This document shows positions 1 to 8,740 of a DNA stretch of 64,000 bases, piece after piece. Position 1 is the stretch's first letter. Each line of letters begins with the position of its first letter. Position numbers and translations under genes: made by a program. The notes below the pieces were generated by a model. It made no database searches. It saw only the letters and a program-made list of their open reading frames with translations, and was not told the origin of the DNA. This DNA is from Flavobacteriales bacterium UBA5040 (lineage in GTDB: Bacteria; Bacteroidota; Bacteroidia; Flavobacteriales; Weeksellaceae): the NCBI GenBank assembly GCA_002415135.1, contig DIBY01000028.1, positions 143,798 to 207,797 of the forward strand. The letters are read 5' to 3'.

Positions 1-840
1 ATCTTGTTCTCCGTTTTATACACTGCTCAAAACCAAAGATTCATTTATGAGTATCACTTTGTGCGGGATACTTTAAATAAAAGTGATGTCAGCAAAGAGT
101 TAATGTATTTAGATATTTCTAAAGATGGTTCGAAATTTTACAGTCGAGATGTTTTCGTAAGAGATTCTATGCAGATTGCAAAATATGAAAAAGAAATAGC
201 CGCAACAGGAAGTATGAATTTTACAGGTATTGCAACTCCTCGTAAAAATGCATTGGTAAACTATAAGGTTTTCAAAACATACCCCGGCTATAAAATTTCT
301 TTAGAAACTAGAAACGGTAGCGACTCCTATAAAGTTTCGGATGACAGAAAAATAGATTGGAAAATCTTACCTGAAAAGATGAAAATTGGCGAGTTCGAAG
401 CACAGAAGGCAATTTGTTATTTCGCTGGAAGAAAATGGATGGCTTGGTTCTCTACAGAATTACCTTTTCAAGATGGTCCTTACAAATTTCATGGCCTTCC
501 AGGATTGATCATAAAGTTAGAGGATGAATCAAAAACCCATCGGTATGAATTAAAGGCGGTTACTAAATATGTCCCAACTCAACCCAGAAAATCTGACTTC
601 GACGATGAAAATCTGATTAATATTACCCAGGAAAAATATAAAAAACTTTTTTGGGAATTGAGAGATGATCCTGCAAAAGCTTTTAAAGAAATGATGAGCA
701 AAGGGAATATGGGCAACATGCAGGATGGTAACGGGTCTGCAGTTTCTGCTGCTGCAATGATAAAAAGAACCGAGAATAATGCGAAAGAAAATCAAGCTAA
801 AAATAATAATCTTATTGAACTTGATCTATTAGTTCGATAA
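1..840 (+). CDS. GLPGLI family protein, 5'-truncated by the window edge
   Basis: The reading frame is open from the first base, and the first residues (ILFSVLYTAQNQ) look like the end of a signal peptide, so the true start lies before the window. The family signature FHGLPGLIIKLEDES is at about residues 161-175, preceded by a conserved RKWMAWFST stretch. The family is secreted or periplasmic, largely confined to Bacteroidota, and of unknown function. A second full-length member at 24518-25330 on the minus strand matches it closely around the signature. The C-terminal third is rich in Asn, Lys and Met and looks poorly structured. The TTG at position 4 is not a credible start. Confidence 0.9.
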   Translation: MLFSVLYTAQNQRFIYEYHFVRDTLNKSDVSKELMYLDISKDGSKFYSRDVFVRDSMQIAKYEKEIAATGSMNFTGIATPRKNALVNYKVFKTYPGYKISLETRNGSDSYKVSDDRKIDWKILPEKMKIGEFEAQKAICYFAGRKWMAWFSTELPFQDGPYKFHGLPGLIIKLEDESKTHRYELKAVTKYVPTQPRKSDFDDENLINITQEKYKKLFWELRDDPAKAFKEMMSKGNMGNMQDGNGSAVSAAAMIKRTENNAKENQAKNNNLIELDLLVR

Positions 841-850
841 AAAAATTATG

Positions 851-1183
851 TTACTTCCTCAAAGATTTCGTTTTTCTAAAACTCGCTAAAACGTAATACG
901 CGACAAAAACCATTGAGAATTTAATGAGGGAAGGCACTGCCAATTCCAAATTGAAAATGAAATAGCCAATCACCATCAGCAATCCCATCGCTATAAAAGA
1001 GTACATTAATTTCTGTGGAAGCTCGAATTTTTGATCATCTAAAAAATAAGCAGTTCCCCAGGCCAGACCAAATGCGAATCCGTAGTACAGATCCAGTTCC
1101 CAACCTTGACTTCCCAATAGAAAGTAGTTTAAGAGAAAACTGATTCCAGTTCCGGCGAATAAATAAAGTAGGGCTTTCTGCAT
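851..1183 (-). CDS. small hypothetical membrane protein
   Basis: This 110-residue protein has about four hydrophobic segments (near residues 3-24, 33-48, 58-80 and 85-103) and a basic C-terminus (FRKTKSLRK), which suggests a small integral inner-membrane protein with a cytoplasmic tail. No family is recognised. It converges with the GLPGLI gene, with only 10 bp between the two stop codons. The coding frame is clean and starts with ATG. The function is unknown. Confidence 0.7.
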   Translation of the reverse strand: MQKALLYLFAGTGISFLLNYFLLGSQGWELDLYYGFAFGLAWGTAYFLDDQKFELPQKLMYSFIAMGLLMVIGYFIFNLELAVPSLIKFSMVFVAYYVLASFRKTKSLRK

Positions 1184-1325
1184 GGCTGAAATATTTTTGC
1201 AAAACTAACCATTTTTAAAGTTTTAGCAATGAGGTGCGGAGACCGTTTCTGTAGTTTCTTTTCCGCATTGCTTCTTTCTATCGAATGAATACCTTTTTTC
1301 AACTTTCATATTTTAGAGAAAACCT

Positions 1326-1333
1326 TATCTTTG
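1326..1333 (+). promoter_or_regulatory. candidate -7 promoter box for the fused mutase
   Basis: TATCTTTG matches the Bacteroidota -7 consensus TAnnTTTG and ends 19 nt before the ATG at 1353. No clear -33 TTG was found. The match is visible; use as a promoter is inferred. Confidence 0.6.
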
Positions 1334-1352
1334 GAACAATCGAAATTATATT

Positions 1353-4300
1353 ATGAATCAAGAAAAATATACGCCAAAAAATAAAGTAAGAGTCGTAACA
1401 GCCGCTTCTTTGTTTGATGGACACGACGCTGCTATTAATATTATGAGAAGGATGATTCAGGCCACGGGCGCCGAAGTTATTCATCTTGGCCATGATAAAT
1501 CGGCAGAGGAAGTTGTTGACTGCGCTATTCAGGAAGATGCAAACGCAATTGCCTTGACTTCTTACCAAGGTGGTCACAACGAATATTTTAAATATATCTA
1601 TGATCTTCTTCGTCAAAAAGGTGCACCTCAGATCAAAATATTTGGTGGCGGCGGAGGTGTAATTCTTCCCGAAGAAATCAGAGAATTAATGGAATACGGA
1701 ATCGACCGGATTTACTCTCCTGATGATGGCCGTGAAATGGGATTACAGGGAATGATCAATGATTTAGTTCAAAAATCTGATTTTGCAACGGGAGAACATA
1801 TCGAAACTTCGGATTTGGAAAATATCAAATTTGAAGATTCTAAATCGATCGCAGAAGTTATTTCAGCGGTAGAAAACTTCTCCGATGAAAAACCGGAGTT
1901 GGTAAAAGCAATTGACGAAAAAGCAAAGGATTCTAAAATTCCTATTATTGGAATCACCGGAACTGGTGGAGCAGGGAAATCTTCTTTAACGGATGAATTG
2001 GTTCGTCGTTTTTTACGTTCCAATCCTGATCAGAAGATCGCGATCGTTTCTGTAGATCCTTCTAAAAAGAAAACAGGTGGAGCACTTTTAGGTGACCGTA
2101 TCCGAATGAATTCCATTAATGATCCTCGCGTTTACATGCGTTCCATGGCGACTCGCGAAAATAATGTTTCGGTTTCTCCTTACATTCATTCCGCTTTAAA
2201 TATTTTAAAGTTAGCAAAACCTGATGTCATCATTTTGGAGACTTCAGGAATTGGACAATCTGGTTCAGAAATTACCGATATCGCCGATGTTTCCATGTAT
2301 GTGATGACTCCAGAATACGGAGCTTCAACGCAATTGGAGAAAATTGATATGTTGGATTATGCCGATTTGGTTGTTCTTAATAAATCGGATAAGCGTGGTG
2401 CTTTAGACGCACTTCAAGCCGTTCGAAAAACGTATCAACGAAATCACACGGCGTTTGATAAAACGTTGGAAGAAATGCCAGTCTTTTCTACGAAAGCAAG
2501 TCAGTTCAACGATTATGGAACGACTGAATTATACAATGCTTTGATCTATAAAGTCAACGAAACTTTAGAAAAAGATCAAGGTAAATCTGCTCCGATATTT
2601 AAAGAATTCGTGGAGCAAAACGTTTCGGATGATACTACGGTTATTCCTCCAAAACGCGTTCGTTATCTTTCTGAAATTGTTGAAAGCAATCACGCTTATG
2701 ATAAAGAAGTCGAGCATCAGGCACTCATTGCGAAGAGAATGTATCTTTTAGAAGGTGCAAAAGTTCTCATTACCGATGATCAACATACGACCGATAAATT
2801 AGAAAAGGTTTTCCTTAAAACGAAGAAGGAATTGTCTGAGGAAAATATCGCTTTCCTAAAAGGATGGCGTAATTTTAAAGAAGAAATGGCTGGAGATGCT
2901 TATTCTTATTTCGTTCGTGGAAAAGAAATTAAAGTAGAGACAAAATATGAATCTCTTTCTCATTTAAAAATCCCCAAAATTTCTTTACCGAAATTTCAGG
3001 ATTGGGGCGATCTGTTACGTTGGAAAGGTCAGGAAAATGTTCCGGGACAATTTCCTTACACCGCTGGATTGTTCCCTTTTAAAAGAACGGGTGAAGATCC
3101 AACCAGAATGTTTGCCGGCGAAGGTGGACCAGAAAGAACGAACAGAAGATTCCATTACGTGTCCGCTGATATGGATGCGAAAAGGTTATCTACTGCTTTC
3201 GACTCTGTAACTTTATACGGGCAAGATCCTGCGTTTCCACCAGATATTTATGGTAAGATCGGAAATGCCGGAGTTTCAATTGCAACTTTAGATGATGCGA
3301 AAAAACTGTATTCAGGTTTCGATCTGGTGAATGCCATGACGTCGGTTTCAATGACCATTAATGGTCCGGCTCCGATGATTTTAGCCTTTTTCATGAACGC
3401 TGCCATCGATCAAAATGTCGAAAAATATTTAACGGAGAATAATCTTTGGGAAGCAGTTGAAGCAAAGTTAAAAGCAAAATTCGATGACCAAGGTTTAAAA
3501 AGACCTGCGTATGAAGGCGAACTACCAAATGGAAATAATGGTTTAGGTTTAAAATTGTTAGGAATTACCGGTGACGAAGTGATCGATGCTGAAACGTACA
3601 ACCAAATTAAAGCGCAGACTATTGCAACCGTTCGTGGAACGGTTCAGGCAGATATTTTAAAAGAAGATCAAGCGCAAAATACGTGTATTTTTTCGACTGA
3701 ATTTGCGTTGAGATTAATGGGTGATGTTCAACAATATTTCATTGATCAGAAAGTAAGAAACTTTTATTCGGTTTCGATTTCCGGTTATCACATTGCAGAA
3801 GCGGGTGCAAATCCGATTTCGCAGTTGGCGTTTACGTTGGCAAATGGATTCACTTATGTTGAATACTACTTGAGTCGCGGAATGGATATTAATGATTTCG
3901 CTCCAAACTTATCTTTCTTCTTCTCAAACGGAACTGACCCGGAATATGCGGTAATCGGTCGTGTTGCCAGAAGAATTTGGTCTAAAGCCATGAAGTTGAA
4001 ATATCAGGCCAACGAAAGAAGTCAGATGTTGAAATATCACATTCAAACTTCTGGACGTTCTTTGCACGCACAAGAAATTGACTTCAATGATATCCGTACA
4101 ACATTGCAAGCTTTGTACGCGATTTATGATAACTGTAACTCACTGCATACCAATGCTTATGATGAGGCAATTACAACTCCGACTGAAGATTCAGTAAGAA
4201 GAGCAATGGCGATTCAACTGATCATTAATAAAGAATTAGGTTTAGCGAAAAACGAAAATCCGTTACAGGGTTCTTTCATTATTGAAGAATTAACCGACTT

Positions 4301-4733
4301 GGTTGAAGAAGCCGTTTATACCGAATTCGACCGAATCACCGAAAGAGGCGGAGTTTTGGGTGCCATGGAAACCATGTACCAACGTTCGAAAATTCAGGAA
4401 GAAAGTATGCATTATGAAATGCTGAAACATACCGGAGAATTTCCAATTATTGGCGTTAATACGTTCTTAGGAAAAGATGGATCACCAACTGTTTTACCAA
4501 GAGAGGTTATTCGTTCAACCGAGGAAGAAAAACAATTACAGATTCAGAATTTAGAAAACTTTCAGAAATCACACGCTGATAAAAGCGAACAGATCTTACA
4601 CGACTTGCAGATCTCTGCTATCAACCAGGAAAATTTATTTGAAAAAATGATGGAGGCGGTGAAATATTGTTCTTTGGGACAGATCACCAATGCTTTGTTT
4701 GAAGTTGGTGGAATGTATAGACGAAATATGTAG
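1353..4733 (+). CDS. icmF: fused acyl-CoA mutase (isobutyryl-CoA mutase-like, IcmF)
   Basis: This 1126-residue protein carries all parts of an adenosylcobalamin mutase and its chaperone. An N-terminal B12-binding domain (about 10-145) has D22-G-H24 supplying the lower-ligand His. A MeaB/ArgK-like GTPase (about 190-440) has the P-loop GTGGAGKS at 203-210. The C-terminal TIM-barrel mutase domain (about 560-1120) has the conserved SGYH at 810-813. By alignment from memory with methylmalonyl-CoA mutase, the substrate-binding Tyr and Arg are replaced by Phe (about 576, in LFPF) and Gln (about 775, in AQNTCIF). That pair is characteristic of isobutyryl-CoA mutases, so annotation as methylmalonyl-CoA mutase would probably be wrong. 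The gene is monocistronic, with a -7 box just upstream. Expected role: isobutyryl-CoA/n-butyryl-CoA interconversion, with built-in GTP-dependent quality control of the cofactor. Confidence 0.9.
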   Translation: MNQEKYTPKNKVRVVTAASLFDGHDAAINIMRRMIQATGAEVIHLGHDKSAEEVVDCAIQEDANAIALTSYQGGHNEYFKYIYDLLRQKGAPQIKIFGGGGGVILPEEIRELMEYGIDRIYSPDDGREMGLQGMINDLVQKSDFATGEHIETSDLENIKFEDSKSIAEVISAVENFSDEKPELVKAIDEKAKDSKIPIIGITGTGGAGKSSLTDELVRRFLRSNPDQKIAIVSVDPSKKKTGGALLGDRIRMNSINDPRVYMRSMATRENNVSVSPYIHSALNILKLAKPDVIILETSGIGQSGSEITDIADVSMYVMTPEYGASTQLEKIDMLDYADLVVLNKSDKRGALDALQAVRKTYQRNHTAFDKTLEEMPVFSTKASQFNDYGTTELYNALIYKVNETLEKDQGKSAPIFKEFVEQNVSDDTTVIPPKRVRYLSEIVESNHAYDKEVEHQALIAKRMYLLEGAKVLITDDQHTTDKLEKVFLKTKKELSEENIAFLKGWRNFKEEMAGDAYSYFVRGKEIKVETKYESLSHLKIPKISLPKFQDWGDLLRWKGQENVPGQFPYTAGLFPFKRTGEDPTRMFAGEGGPERTNRRFHYVSADMDAKRLSTAFDSVTLYGQDPAFPPDIYGKIGNAGVSIATLDDAKKLYSGFDLVNAMTSVSMTINGPAPMILAFFMNAAIDQNVEKYLTENNLWEAVEAKLKAKFDDQGLKRPAYEGELPNGNNGLGLKLLGITGDEVIDAETYNQIKAQTIATVRGTVQADILKEDQAQNTCIFSTEFALRLMGDVQQYFIDQKVRNFYSVSISGYHIAEAGANPISQLAFTLANGFTYVEYYLSRGMDINDFAPNLSFFFSNGTDPEYAVIGRVARRIWSKAMKLKYQANERSQMLKYHIQTSGRSLHAQEIDFNDIRTTLQALYAIYDNCNSLHTNAYDEAITTPTEDSVRRAMAIQLIINKELGLAKNENPLQGSFIIEELTDLVEEAVYTEFDRITERGGVLGAMETMYQRSKIQEESMHYEMLKHTGEFPIIGVNTFLGKDGSPTVLPREVIRSTEEEKQLQIQNLENFQKSHADKSEQILHDLQISAINQENLFEKMMEAVKYCSLGQITNALFEVGGMYRRNM

Positions 4734-4744
4734 ACCTGTTATTT

Positions 4745-4777
4745 AATCCTTCAAGGATTTAGAATCCTTGAAGGATT
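4745..4777. repeat. 15-bp perfect inverted repeat (double palindrome) beside the RAYT gene
   Basis: The arm AATCCTTCAAGGATT (4745-4759) is exactly reverse-complementary to AATCCTTGAAGGATT (4763-4777), with a 3-nt TAG loop. Each arm is itself a 7-bp palindrome around one central base. It lies 11 bp after the mutase stop and 34 bp before a REP-associated transposase gene. It could be a transcription terminator, although the following T-run is weak, or a REP-like element. No second copy was noticed in this window. Confidence 0.75.
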
Positions 4778-4811
4778 GATTTTGAAGAAGTGAATTTCAA
4801 AATTGTTCGTG

Positions 4812-5426
4812 ATGGATAAAATATTACTTGAGCCTGGAAATTATTATCACATTTATAATCGCGGTAATAATGGACAAAATATTTTTTTTGAGAAAGAAAA
4901 TTATATTTTTTTTCTGAACAGATATGATCGCTATATTTCTCCCTTCTGCGATACTATTGCTTGGGTTTTGTTGGGCAATCATTTTCATTTTTTGATTTAT
5001 GTTAAGAATTTACAGGAGGTGGACATACAGAAACTTGAGTATTCGACGGTTGAAAAGCCAAAAAAAATCGATGTTCATTTGCAGTTTGGTCATCTCTTTA
5101 ATTCTTATGCGAAAGCAATAAATAAAAGATACAATCGAACCGGCAGTTTATTCGAGAAAAACTTTGAGCGGAAAAAAGTCGATTCTGTAAAATACCTTAA
5201 AAATTTAATCCACTACATTCACAACAATCCTGTACATCACCGATTTGCTGAAGAAGTTTGGGATTACCCCTGGAGTTCTTATGGGAGTTTAATTTCTAAT
5301 CAGAAAACCAACATGAATAGGAGATTTGTTTTAGAAATTTTCAACAGTGTGGAAGAGTTTAAATTATATCATCTTCAAGATCAGGAATATGGTGATGAGA
5401 TAAATGAATTACTTATTGACTATTAA
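4812..5426 (+). CDS. REP-associated tyrosine transposase (RAYT, Y1_Tnp/IS200-like)
   Basis: This 204-residue protein begins with the RAYT-typical YYHIYNRGNN stretch. It contains an HUH motif in GNHFHFLI (about residue 59) and the later NSYAKAINKRYNRTGSLFE segment of the Y1 transposase domain. The C-terminal part has a conserved HYIHNNPVHH motif and a YPWSSY motif. RAYTs are single-copy domesticated relatives of IS200 transposases that act on palindromic REP sequences. No IS ends were seen, so this is probably a resident RAYT rather than an active insertion sequence. The ATG at 4812 is preferred to an upstream TTG at 4803. Confidence 0.88.
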   Translation: MDKILLEPGNYYHIYNRGNNGQNIFFEKENYIFFLNRYDRYISPFCDTIAWVLLGNHFHFLIYVKNLQEVDIQKLEYSTVEKPKKIDVHLQFGHLFNSYAKAINKRYNRTGSLFEKNFERKKVDSVKYLKNLIHYIHNNPVHHRFAEEVWDYPWSSYGSLISNQKTNMNRRFVLEIFNSVEEFKLYHLQDQEYGDEINELLIDY

Positions 5427-5529
5427 AAGGCGTAAGTTCTTTAAGAGTTAACAAAACCTGAAGTATTTTTTTAAATTGTTAATGTGTGTTAAATCAAATA
5501 ATTACTCCTATTTTCTCAAAATCATTTTT

Positions 5530-5537
5530 TATCTTTA
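5530..5537 (+). promoter_or_regulatory. candidate -7 box for the Cys-rich small gene
   Basis: TATCTTTA differs from TAnnTTTG in the last base only and ends 30 nt before the ATG at 5568. Similar TATCTTTA boxes precede paaB, the M3 peptidase and the GIN lipoprotein genes in this window. Confidence 0.4.
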
Positions 5538-5567
5538 GCTTCTAATCTCTTAATTAAATAGAAAATT

Positions 5568-5675
5568 ATGGAAAATACTAATTGTACCTGCAACTGCGAA
5601 GGTTGCAAATCAGGAGACTGTAAAAACTGTACTTGCACGAATTGCACTTGCAAAGGTTGCACTTGCGAGAAGTAA
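5568..5675 (+). CDS. metallothionein-like 35-residue Cys-rich protein
   Basis: This short gene encodes 35 residues, 11 of them cysteine, mostly in CxC and CxxC pairs (positions 6, 8, 10, 13, 18, 21, 23, 26, 28, 31, 33). The remaining residues are small or polar (Thr, Asn, Lys, Gly, Glu), with no His and no aromatic residue. That composition is what a metallothionein-type metal or zinc cluster protein looks like. It is shorter than the cyanobacterial and pseudomonad SmtA/BmtA proteins, and I do not recognise it as a member of their family. A promoter-like box lies upstream and a strong hairpin terminator follows at 5707-5743, so it looks like a complete single-gene unit. Metal binding is inferred from composition only. 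Confidence 0.75.
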   Translation: MENTNCTCNCEGCKSGDCKNCTCTNCTCKGCTCEK

Positions 5676-5706
5676 ATCATTACAACAAAATAATTGATCA
5701 ATACCT

Positions 5707-5743
5707 AAAGCCATCAAGCTTCCGAAGCTTCGATGGCTTTTTT
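5707..5743 (+). terminator. intrinsic terminator after the Cys-rich gene
   Basis: The stem AAAGCCATC pairs with GATGGCTTT around an additional inner AAGCTTC/GAAGCTT pairing and is followed by a T-run. It lies 32 bp after the stop of the metallothionein-like gene. Confidence 0.85.
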
Positions 5744-5790
5744 AATTCTTTCACAGAAACGTACATTTAAAAAATTAAAAATTTAATAAA

Positions 5791-6189
5791 ATGAATATTA
5801 CCTTATCACAAGCTGAACAATTAATTTCAGCAGCAAAAGAAAAAGCAGTAGCAATAGACTGTAAAATGAATATCGCCGTCGTTGATGCTGGTGCCAATCT
5901 GGTCGCCTTTGCCAGAATGGATGGCGCCTGGTTAGGCTCACTAGATATTTCTATCAAGAAGGCGAAAACAGCCCGGTTTTTCGATATGAATTCTGGAGAA
6001 ATAGGAAAACTATCTCAGCCCGGAGAATCTTTGTACAATATCGAACATTCTAACGGTGGATTAATTACTTTTCCTGGTGGCGTTTTGGTTAAAAATGCAA
6101 ACGGTGAAATTATTGGAGCTATTGGCGTAAGTGGAAGCGCGGTAGAAAATGATCATGCCGTGGCAGAAGCAGGTGCTGCAGCAATTTAA
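5791..6189 (+). CDS. GlcG/HbpS-like heme-binding family protein (DUF336)
   Basis: This 132-residue protein covers a complete DUF336 (GlcG/HbpS) domain. It begins with a helix (LSQAEQLISAAKEKA), followed by MNIAVVDAGANLVAFARMDGAW and a Gly-rich C-terminal part with GGVLVKNANGEIIGAIGVSG. Members form oligomers and some bind heme or corrinoids; HbpS is an extracellular heme sensor. No signal peptide is visible, so a cytoplasmic location is likely. It sits between two terminators and is therefore probably transcribed alone. The physiological ligand cannot be read from the sequence. Confidence 0.85.
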   Translation: MNITLSQAEQLISAAKEKAVAIDCKMNIAVVDAGANLVAFARMDGAWLGSLDISIKKAKTARFFDMNSGEIGKLSQPGESLYNIEHSNGGLITFPGGVLVKNANGEIIGAIGVSGSAVENDHAVAEAGAAAI

Positions 6190-6211
6190 TTTCCGACATC
6201 TCAATAAATTT

Positions 6212-6241
6212 AAAGTCACTTCTAATTGAAGTGACTTTTTT
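6212..6241 (+). terminator. intrinsic terminator after the DUF336 gene
   Basis: AAAGTCACTTC (6212-6222) pairs with GAAGTGACTTT (6228-6238) around a 5-nt loop and is followed by a T-run. Confidence 0.9.
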
Positions 6242-6289
6242 ATTGGTAACGAATTCGGTTTTGAAACAAATCATTTATTTTTCATTCTT

Positions 6290-6297
6290 TATATTTG
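6290..6297 (+). promoter_or_regulatory. -7 promoter box of the serine hydrolase gene
   Basis: TATATTTG is an exact TAnnTTTG match ending 18 nt before the ATG at 6316. It overlaps the TTG at 6295, so that upstream codon cannot be the start. Confidence 0.65.
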
Positions 6298-6315
6298 ACA
6301 AAACAGCGATCTCTT

Positions 6316-7455
6316 ATGAATTTTAAATCTCTTTTCTTCCTATTAATTTTAACGACAACATTCTCCTGCAAATCTGAGGCAGAAAAAATTGCGGAACAAG
6401 CTTCTACTCGAAATGCCGTAATCGATTCTACTATTAATCGATTTCAAAAAAAATTATTGGCTCAACAGATCGATTCCGTATTTTCAAAATATAACTTTAA
6501 TGGCTCAGTCGCCGTCCTTAAAAATGATGAAGTTCTTTATCAAAAAGAGAATGGTTTCGAGGATTTTAAGCAACAGAAAAAACTCGATAGCAGTTCGGTT
6601 TTTGCGATCGCATCTGTCAGTAAACAGTTTACCGCAGTTTTAATTTTGCTACAGGAAGATTTAGGAAAATTAAATACGGAAGACCAAGTTTCAAAATACC
6701 TATCTGATTTTGAAAGCAATCAATTTAAAAGTATTACCATTAAAGAATTGCTGAATCACACGTCAGGAATAAGCGATTTCGGTAATGGGTTATTATCTAA
6801 ACCCGGAAAAGAATTTCATTATTCCAATAAAGGCTTTTATTATTTAGGGCAGATCATTGAAAAAGTTTCGGGTAAGTCTTATGATGAAAATATCAACCAA
6901 CTTTTTGATAAGGTCGGAATGAAAAGTTCTTCAACCGCAAGTTCTTTTAAAGGTAAAAATTTAGCGAGTGCATTTACGGGAAACGAAAAGGATTTTTATG
7001 AAGTTGATAATATGCCAAAACGACTTGCTCATGAATCAATCAGCGTTCCTGCCGGCGGAATCTTATCAACCGTAAATGATTTGCATCGCTGGAACACGTC
7101 CTTGTATCAGGGCAAAATTCTGAAGCCAGCATCTTTAAAAAAGTTTGGCGAAAAATCTGCGGATCGCAATCATCAGATTCTCGGTAAAATGGATTATGGT
7201 TTTGGAATCATGATGAACGTCGGGAAACCAGTTGCGTACTTTCATACTGGTTATGTGAAAGGCGCACCATCGCTATTAATTTATTATCCTGAAAGCCAAA
7301 CATCAGTCGTTATATTATCCAATATTGCAGACGAGGTAAGAGGTAAAAATTCTATTTTTAATCCGCACAAAGAGATCAAGCAAATTACAGATGCGATACA
7401 AAATACAGTCATTGATTTACGGAAAGAGATGATTAAAGCGACTCTGCCAGAATAG
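6316..7455 (+). CDS. serine hydrolase lipoprotein (beta-lactamase/DD-peptidase-like, PF00144)
   Basis: The 379-residue protein starts with a lipoprotein signal peptide ending in the lipobox TFSC, predicting a lipid-anchored envelope enzyme. The three penicillin-recognising motifs are present: SVSK (the SxxK nucleophile, about residue 103), YSN (YxN, about 174) and HTG (about 312). This arrangement is typical of the class C beta-lactamase/esterase/DD-peptidase superfamily. The sequence does not show whether it hydrolyses beta-lactams, D-amino-acid peptides or esters. The start was set by the promoter box just upstream and by the signal peptide. Confidence 0.88.
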   Translation: MNFKSLFFLLILTTTFSCKSEAEKIAEQASTRNAVIDSTINRFQKKLLAQQIDSVFSKYNFNGSVAVLKNDEVLYQKENGFEDFKQQKKLDSSSVFAIASVSKQFTAVLILLQEDLGKLNTEDQVSKYLSDFESNQFKSITIKELLNHTSGISDFGNGLLSKPGKEFHYSNKGFYYLGQIIEKVSGKSYDENINQLFDKVGMKSSSTASSFKGKNLASAFTGNEKDFYEVDNMPKRLAHESISVPAGGILSTVNDLHRWNTSLYQGKILKPASLKKFGEKSADRNHQILGKMDYGFGIMMNVGKPVAYFHTGYVKGAPSLLIYYPESQTSVVILSNIADEVRGKNSIFNPHKEIKQITDAIQNTVIDLRKEMIKATLPE

Positions 7456-7633
7456 TCGTCATTACTTTAGTAAAAAACGATAAGGCTTAATCACTTTAAT
7501 CTAGCCCGATGGCTAAATTTTTTGCTCACTAAAGGAAGGGAAATTTCACGCATTTATTAAAAAATTCCCTTTCATTAAGTAAAATTTTTATTCACAAATA
7601 AATATTATTTATAACATAGTTCCTCTAAATGAA

Positions 7634-7641
7634 TATCTTTG
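7634..7641 (+). promoter_or_regulatory. -7 promoter box of the desaturase gene
   Basis: TATCTTTG matches TAnnTTTG exactly and ends 16 nt before the ATG at 7658. Confidence 0.65.
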
Positions 7642-7657
7642 CATCTTAATTTAAAAT

Positions 7658-8719
7658 ATGACCAAAGAACACGAAGCAAGTATAATTCACGATCTTAAAG
7701 ACTGGAAAAGCCTGATCAAACCTTATGCTTCTCCTGAAACAAAGCTCGCCTGGAAACAGATTTTCAATACGATTTTACCATTTATCGGTGTATTTATTGC
7801 CGCTGCGATTGTGTACGATTATTCACGTATTGCTACTTTAGTGATCTCAATCATTGGCGGACTTTTCTTAACCCGCGTATTTATTATTCAGCATGATTGT
7901 GGACATCAAGCCTTCTTTCCGGACCGCAAGAAAAATGACAGAACTGGATTTATCACCAGCTTTTTAACCTGTATTCCCTATAAATATTGGGCAAGATCAC
8001 ATAACCATCATCATGCCCATCAAGGACAACTCGATACCCGGACTATTGGAGATGTAAATCTTCTAACAGTACGTGAATATGAAGCACTTTCTAAGTCTGC
8101 CAAATTTAAATATCGAATTTATCGCTCGTTTCCGGTGATGTTTATCATTGGTCCGGCGTATTATATTTTCATTCATAACCGAATTCCTTTTATCACTTTG
8201 AAAGGTTGGGACAAGGAAAGAAAGATGCTGCTTTTAACGAATCTTTATTTGGTTTTGTTTTTTGCAGTGGTAGGATTAATATTGTGTTTACCCAATTTTG
8301 ACCTTGCTTACGGTTTCAAAAAATTAGCCTTCATTTATATTCCTATTTTACTCACTTTCGTTTTTACCGCTATTTGGTTTTTCTATATGCAACATCAGCA
8401 TAACCCGAATTATAAGGCGTGGAAAAAGGACTGGGAATATGTATTGGCAGCGATAAAAGGAAGTTCGTATTATAAGCTACCTGCAATTTTAAATTTCTTT
8501 ACGGGAAATATCGGTTATCATCACCTTCATCATCTTGCTCCAAAAATTCCGTTTTATAAATTAAAAAAATGCAGTAATGAAAACCCTGTTTTCCAGAAAC
8601 ATGTTTCCGAGATTACTTTTTGGGGAAGTCTGAAATATGCGTTTTATACCCTTTGGGACGAAGAAAATGATCGGATGGTTAAATTTTCGCAACTGAAAAA
8701 AATTCGGATCAAATCGTAA
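7658..8719 (+). CDS. membrane fatty acid desaturase (acyl-lipid/acyl-CoA type)
   Basis: The 353-residue protein has the three histidine boxes of membrane di-iron desaturases: HDCGH (about residue 86), HNHHH (about 121) and HHLHH (about 292). They are separated by pairs of hydrophobic helices (about 39-75 and 187-245). It would insert a cis double bond into membrane lipid acyl chains, using O2 and an external electron donor. The donor is not encoded nearby. It has its own promoter box and is followed 34 bp later by ruvC, which has its own promoter. Regiospecificity cannot be decided from the sequence. Confidence 0.9.
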   Translation: MTKEHEASIIHDLKDWKSLIKPYASPETKLAWKQIFNTILPFIGVFIAAAIVYDYSRIATLVISIIGGLFLTRVFIIQHDCGHQAFFPDRKKNDRTGFITSFLTCIPYKYWARSHNHHHAHQGQLDTRTIGDVNLLTVREYEALSKSAKFKYRIYRSFPVMFIIGPAYYIFIHNRIPFITLKGWDKERKMLLLTNLYLVLFFAVVGLILCLPNFDLAYGFKKLAFIYIPILLTFVFTAIWFFYMQHQHNPNYKAWKKDWEYVLAAIKGSSYYKLPAILNFFTGNIGYHHLHHLAPKIPFYKLKKCSNENPVFQKHVSEITFWGSLKYAFYTLWDEENDRMVKFSQLKKIRIKS

Positions 8720-8740
8720 TAGTCTAGATTTTACTTATGT

